Of a stretch of DNA of 7,727 nucleotides, positions 6,361-7,727 are shown in pieces (the stretch's first letter is position 1; every line of letters starts with the position of its first letter). The position numbers and the translations under genes are program-made. Under the pieces are notes generated by a model, which was given only the letters and a program-made list of their open reading frames with translations, was not told the origin of the DNA and did not search any database. The stretch is from the NCBI GenBank assembly GCA_024643705.1, contig JAHEML010000151.1, positions 1 through 7,727 on the forward strand, read 5' to 3'. The stretch comes from Caldilineaceae bacterium. GTDB lineage: Bacteria; Chloroflexota; Anaerolineae; Caldilineales; Caldilineaceae.

Positions 6361-6369
6361 TTTATATCA
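6361..6369 (-). promoter_or_regulatory. Possible second extended -10 upstream of the DsbA-like operon
   Basis: TGATATAAA on the minus strand is an extended -10 (TG-n-TATAAA). It lies within an inverted repeat CTGTG (6372-6368) and CACAG (6357-6353), which could be an operator. Predicted transcription start is near 6354, giving a leader of about 108 bases. No convincing -35 is present. Confidence 0.4.
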
Positions 6370-6385
6370 CAGAGCGCACTGTTTC

Positions 6386-6415
6386 ATTGTAACCGTGGGG
6401 ACATTCCCCGGTCAA
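6386..6415 (-). promoter_or_regulatory. Sigma70-type promoter of the DsbA-like operon with a palindrome in its spacer
   Basis: Minus-strand TTGACC (6415-6410) and TACAAT (6391-6386) are each one base from consensus, with an 18-base spacer. The spacer contains GGGGA-ATG-TCCCC (6409-6397), an inverted repeat in the place where MerR-type or repressor operators often sit. Transcription would begin near 6379, leaving a leader of about 130 bases. The hairpin could instead act as a weak terminator for the cohesin-like gene, but it lacks a following U-run. Confidence 0.5.
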
Positions 6416-6433
6416 TTTCACAAATGCTGGGTG

Positions 6434-7645
6434 CTATTTGGGTTCTTGCCGCCGTATTTGCCAAAGCGCCAGCAGCAGTGCCAAAGAACCAAAGAGGGCA
6501 GCCATGGCCAAGAGTCGGTAGGGCTGTGGTCGCTGCATGGGCCCTGGCTCTTGTGGTTGATCGATGGTGACAATGGCGGGAGCCACTTTGCGGTCGATCT
6601 GGGCGACTACTGTGGGCGTGGGCATGGGGATCGATGTGGGCGTAGCTGTCGGCGGTTCGGGCGTGGATGTCTCGGTGCTGGTTGGTGTGGGTTCCACGAT
6701 TTCAGTTGGTATTTCGGTCGGTATTTCGGTTGGTATTTCGGTCGGCGTCTCTGTTGGCACGGGTGTGTCCGTGTCGACGGGCAGCGGTGTGCCTGTTGGC
6801 AGCGGGCTTTCTCCTGATCGCTCGCCCGGTGTGGTGACGATGACCGGGGTTTCGGTTGGTATTTCGGTGGGGACGGGTGTTTCTGTTGGGATGGGCGTAT
6901 CGGTGGCCGTTTCGGTTGGGATCGCTGTAAAGGTTGGTGTTGCGGTCTGTTCCGGTGTTGGCAACGGCGATGTCGGCCCAGGTGTAAATGTAGGCGTTTG
7001 TGTGGGGGTTGGGGTCACTGTTGGCGCAATGGATGTGAAATCCGGTGGTGTTGGTGTTGCTGTCAGCAAGGGGGAAAGGTAGTATGTGGGTGTCGATGAA
7101 GGTGTCGGTGATCCCGAATTGCCGATGCTGATAAAGCAATTTTCAATCCCATACGAGCTTGTGTTGATCTGGGCTTTGTTGTGGTCGTGCAGGATAACTT
7201 GAGTAAAATTGAAGAGGGCTACCGTGTCGTTGACACCCTGCAATGGCCCAAAGGCAAGCTCGGTAAAGTTGCCAACCATTGTGGATGAGACGGGGGTAGA
7301 GATAGCTAATTGGATCTGACCAGTAGTTGGATTGACACTGTTTTGGCTGAATGAATTTACGGGAAAGACAACGCCTGGGCTTAGGTTGATCACGTCGACT
7401 GTGGAAATGTCCTGGTCTATTATTTGCACGGCCGCGGGGTTATAGGTCAGTGTGATGTTGAAGGTGGTGAGAGGCGGGAGTTGGTCGGCAAAAACTACCA
7501 ACCGGGTCGAGCTGCCCCGGGTAATCTGGGTTTCGTCTAATTTGCAGCCGATTCTTGGCACAGGCGACGTTTGGCTGTAGAGCGCAACAACGCCAGCAAA
7601 GGCAAGAGAAAAGGTGATGAGCAAGGTAAGAATTCGGCGTTGCAT
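6434..7645 (-). CDS. Surface-anchored cohesin-like domain protein with a Thr/Pro stalk
   Basis: A 403-residue exported protein. Residues 1 to about 25 are a signal peptide (MQRR, then a hydrophobic core). About 30-172 form a beta-sandwich resembling cohesin/carbohydrate-binding modules, with the typical FNITLTYNPAAVQIID strand pair. C34 and C170 flank the module and may be disulfide-linked. Residues about 179-350 are a low-complexity TPT/ETP stalk with EIPT repeats. A membrane helix (about 377-396) followed by RRQEPK anchors the C-terminus. No LPxTG motif and no dockerin are seen. Starting at the ATG (7643-7645) puts the signal peptide first; a TTG at 7679-7681 in frame is also possible. No Shine-Dalgarno sequence is evident. 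The gene has its own promoter (7708-7716). It probably presents a binding module on the cell surface; the ligand is unknown. Confidence 0.8.
   Translation of the reverse strand: MQRRILTLLITFSLAFAGVVALYSQTSPVPRIGCKLDETQITRGSSTRLVVFADQLPPLTTFNITLTYNPAAVQIIDQDISTVDVINLSPGVVFPVNSFSQNSVNPTTGQIQLAISTPVSSTMVGNFTELAFGPLQGVNDTVALFNFTQVILHDHNKAQINTSSYGIENCFISIGNSGSPTPSSTPTYYLSPLLTATPTPPDFTSIAPTVTPTPTQTPTFTPGPTSPLPTPEQTATPTFTAIPTETATDTPIPTETPVPTEIPTETPVIVTTPGERSGESPLPTGTPLPVDTDTPVPTETPTEIPTEIPTEIPTEIVEPTPTSTETSTPEPPTATPTSIPMPTPTVVAQIDRKVAPAIVTIDQPQEPGPMQRPQPYRLLAMAALFGSLALLLALWQIRRQEPK
6699..6746 (-). repeat. Four 12-bp tandem units encoding EIPT in the stalk
   Basis: ATTTCGGTYGGT-type units fill 6699-6710, 6711-6722, 6723-6734 and 6735-6746 with only one or two substitutions each. 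They encode four consecutive EIPT units in the Thr/Pro stalk. Related but more diverged units continue on both sides, about 6600-7080. Near-identity suggests recent expansion. Confidence 0.85.
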
Positions 7646-7707
7646 TGGGTGGGCGACTCTGGTTGGCGGGATGAGAGACAATCTGGGGTCGAGTAGATGG
7701 TGATCCC

Positions 7708-7716
7708 ATTATATCA
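7708..7716 (-). promoter_or_regulatory. Perfect extended -10 promoter of the cohesin-like gene
   Basis: TGATATAAT on the minus strand matches the extended -10 consensus TGnTATAAT exactly. The -35 would lie at about 7731-7736, beyond the window. Predicted transcription start is near 7701, about 56 bases before the ATG at 7643-7645. Confidence 0.65.
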
Positions 7717-7727
7717 TCGTTGACCAG

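Noticed and set aside
6397..6409. Hairpin as rho-independent terminator of the cohesin-like gene
   Set aside because: The stem is only five base pairs with a three-base loop and no U-run follows; its position between good -35 and -10 elements fits an operator better.
6699..6746. Tandem repeats as a CRISPR array or iteron origin
   Set aside because: The units are contiguous 12-bp coding repeats in frame with no spacers, and they lie inside a Thr/Pro-rich coding region.
6564..7082. Plus-strand frame rich in VGVS/ISVG repeats, resembling a glycine-rich structural protein
   Set aside because: It is the exact antisense of the Thr/Pro stalk repeats of the cohesin-like gene, which has a signal peptide, a domain and an anchor.
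7440..7709. Minus-strand 89-codon frame at the right edge
   Set aside because: It overlaps the cohesin-like gene in another frame, starts at the promoter -10 and has no domain character.

Overview
The window looks like a piece of a Chloroflexota chromosome (Caldilineae/Anaerolineae-type). This is an inference from fairly GC-rich DNA, secreted lipoproteins with long Thr/Pro/Glu linkers, tandem DsbA-like thioredoxin domains, a cohesin-like surface protein with a TPT-type stalk, and a VWA membrane protein next to a tubulin-like protein. Every gene I accept lies on the minus strand, so the genes read from right to left.

Layout in transcription order. A perfect extended -10 (7708-7716) precedes a membrane-anchored cohesin-like protein (6434-7645). 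A 187-base gap with one or two promoters leads to a two-gene operon: a lipoprotein with two DsbA-like domains (4861-6246), then a second DsbA-like lipoprotein (3989-4861) coupled to it by a TAATG stop/start overlap. A rho-independent terminator (3911-3951) ends that operon and abuts the promoter of a 1041-residue VWA membrane protein (767-3892) that appears to be leaderless. Three bases after its stop comes a DUF4258/YgiT-type toxin-antitoxin pair (toxin 476-763, antitoxin 132-479), then the first 44 codons of a tubulin/FtsZ-like GTPase (1-132), cut by the window edge.

The main discovery candidate is the second DsbA-like gene. Its open frame is interrupted by a single in-frame TGA (4436-4438) exactly where the first cysteine of the CxxC active site should be, giving U-S-A-C. 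Frame and homology continue intact for 148 codons beyond it. A hairpin with a G-U in its apical loop sits 17 bases after the TGA, the position expected for a bacterial SECIS. I read this as a selenocysteine-containing UxxC oxidoreductase rather than two broken genes. The three thioredoxin folds of this operon (CPFC, CPYC, USAC) would act outside the membrane, where the cysteine-bearing cohesin-like and VWA proteins are possible clients.

The second theme is the VWA-tubulin pair, matching a proposed bacterial membrane-remodelling system. A toxin-antitoxin module sits between the two genes. Its toxin has an amber codon at a conserved position, and its antitoxin reads through repeat-like DNA into the tubulin start codon.
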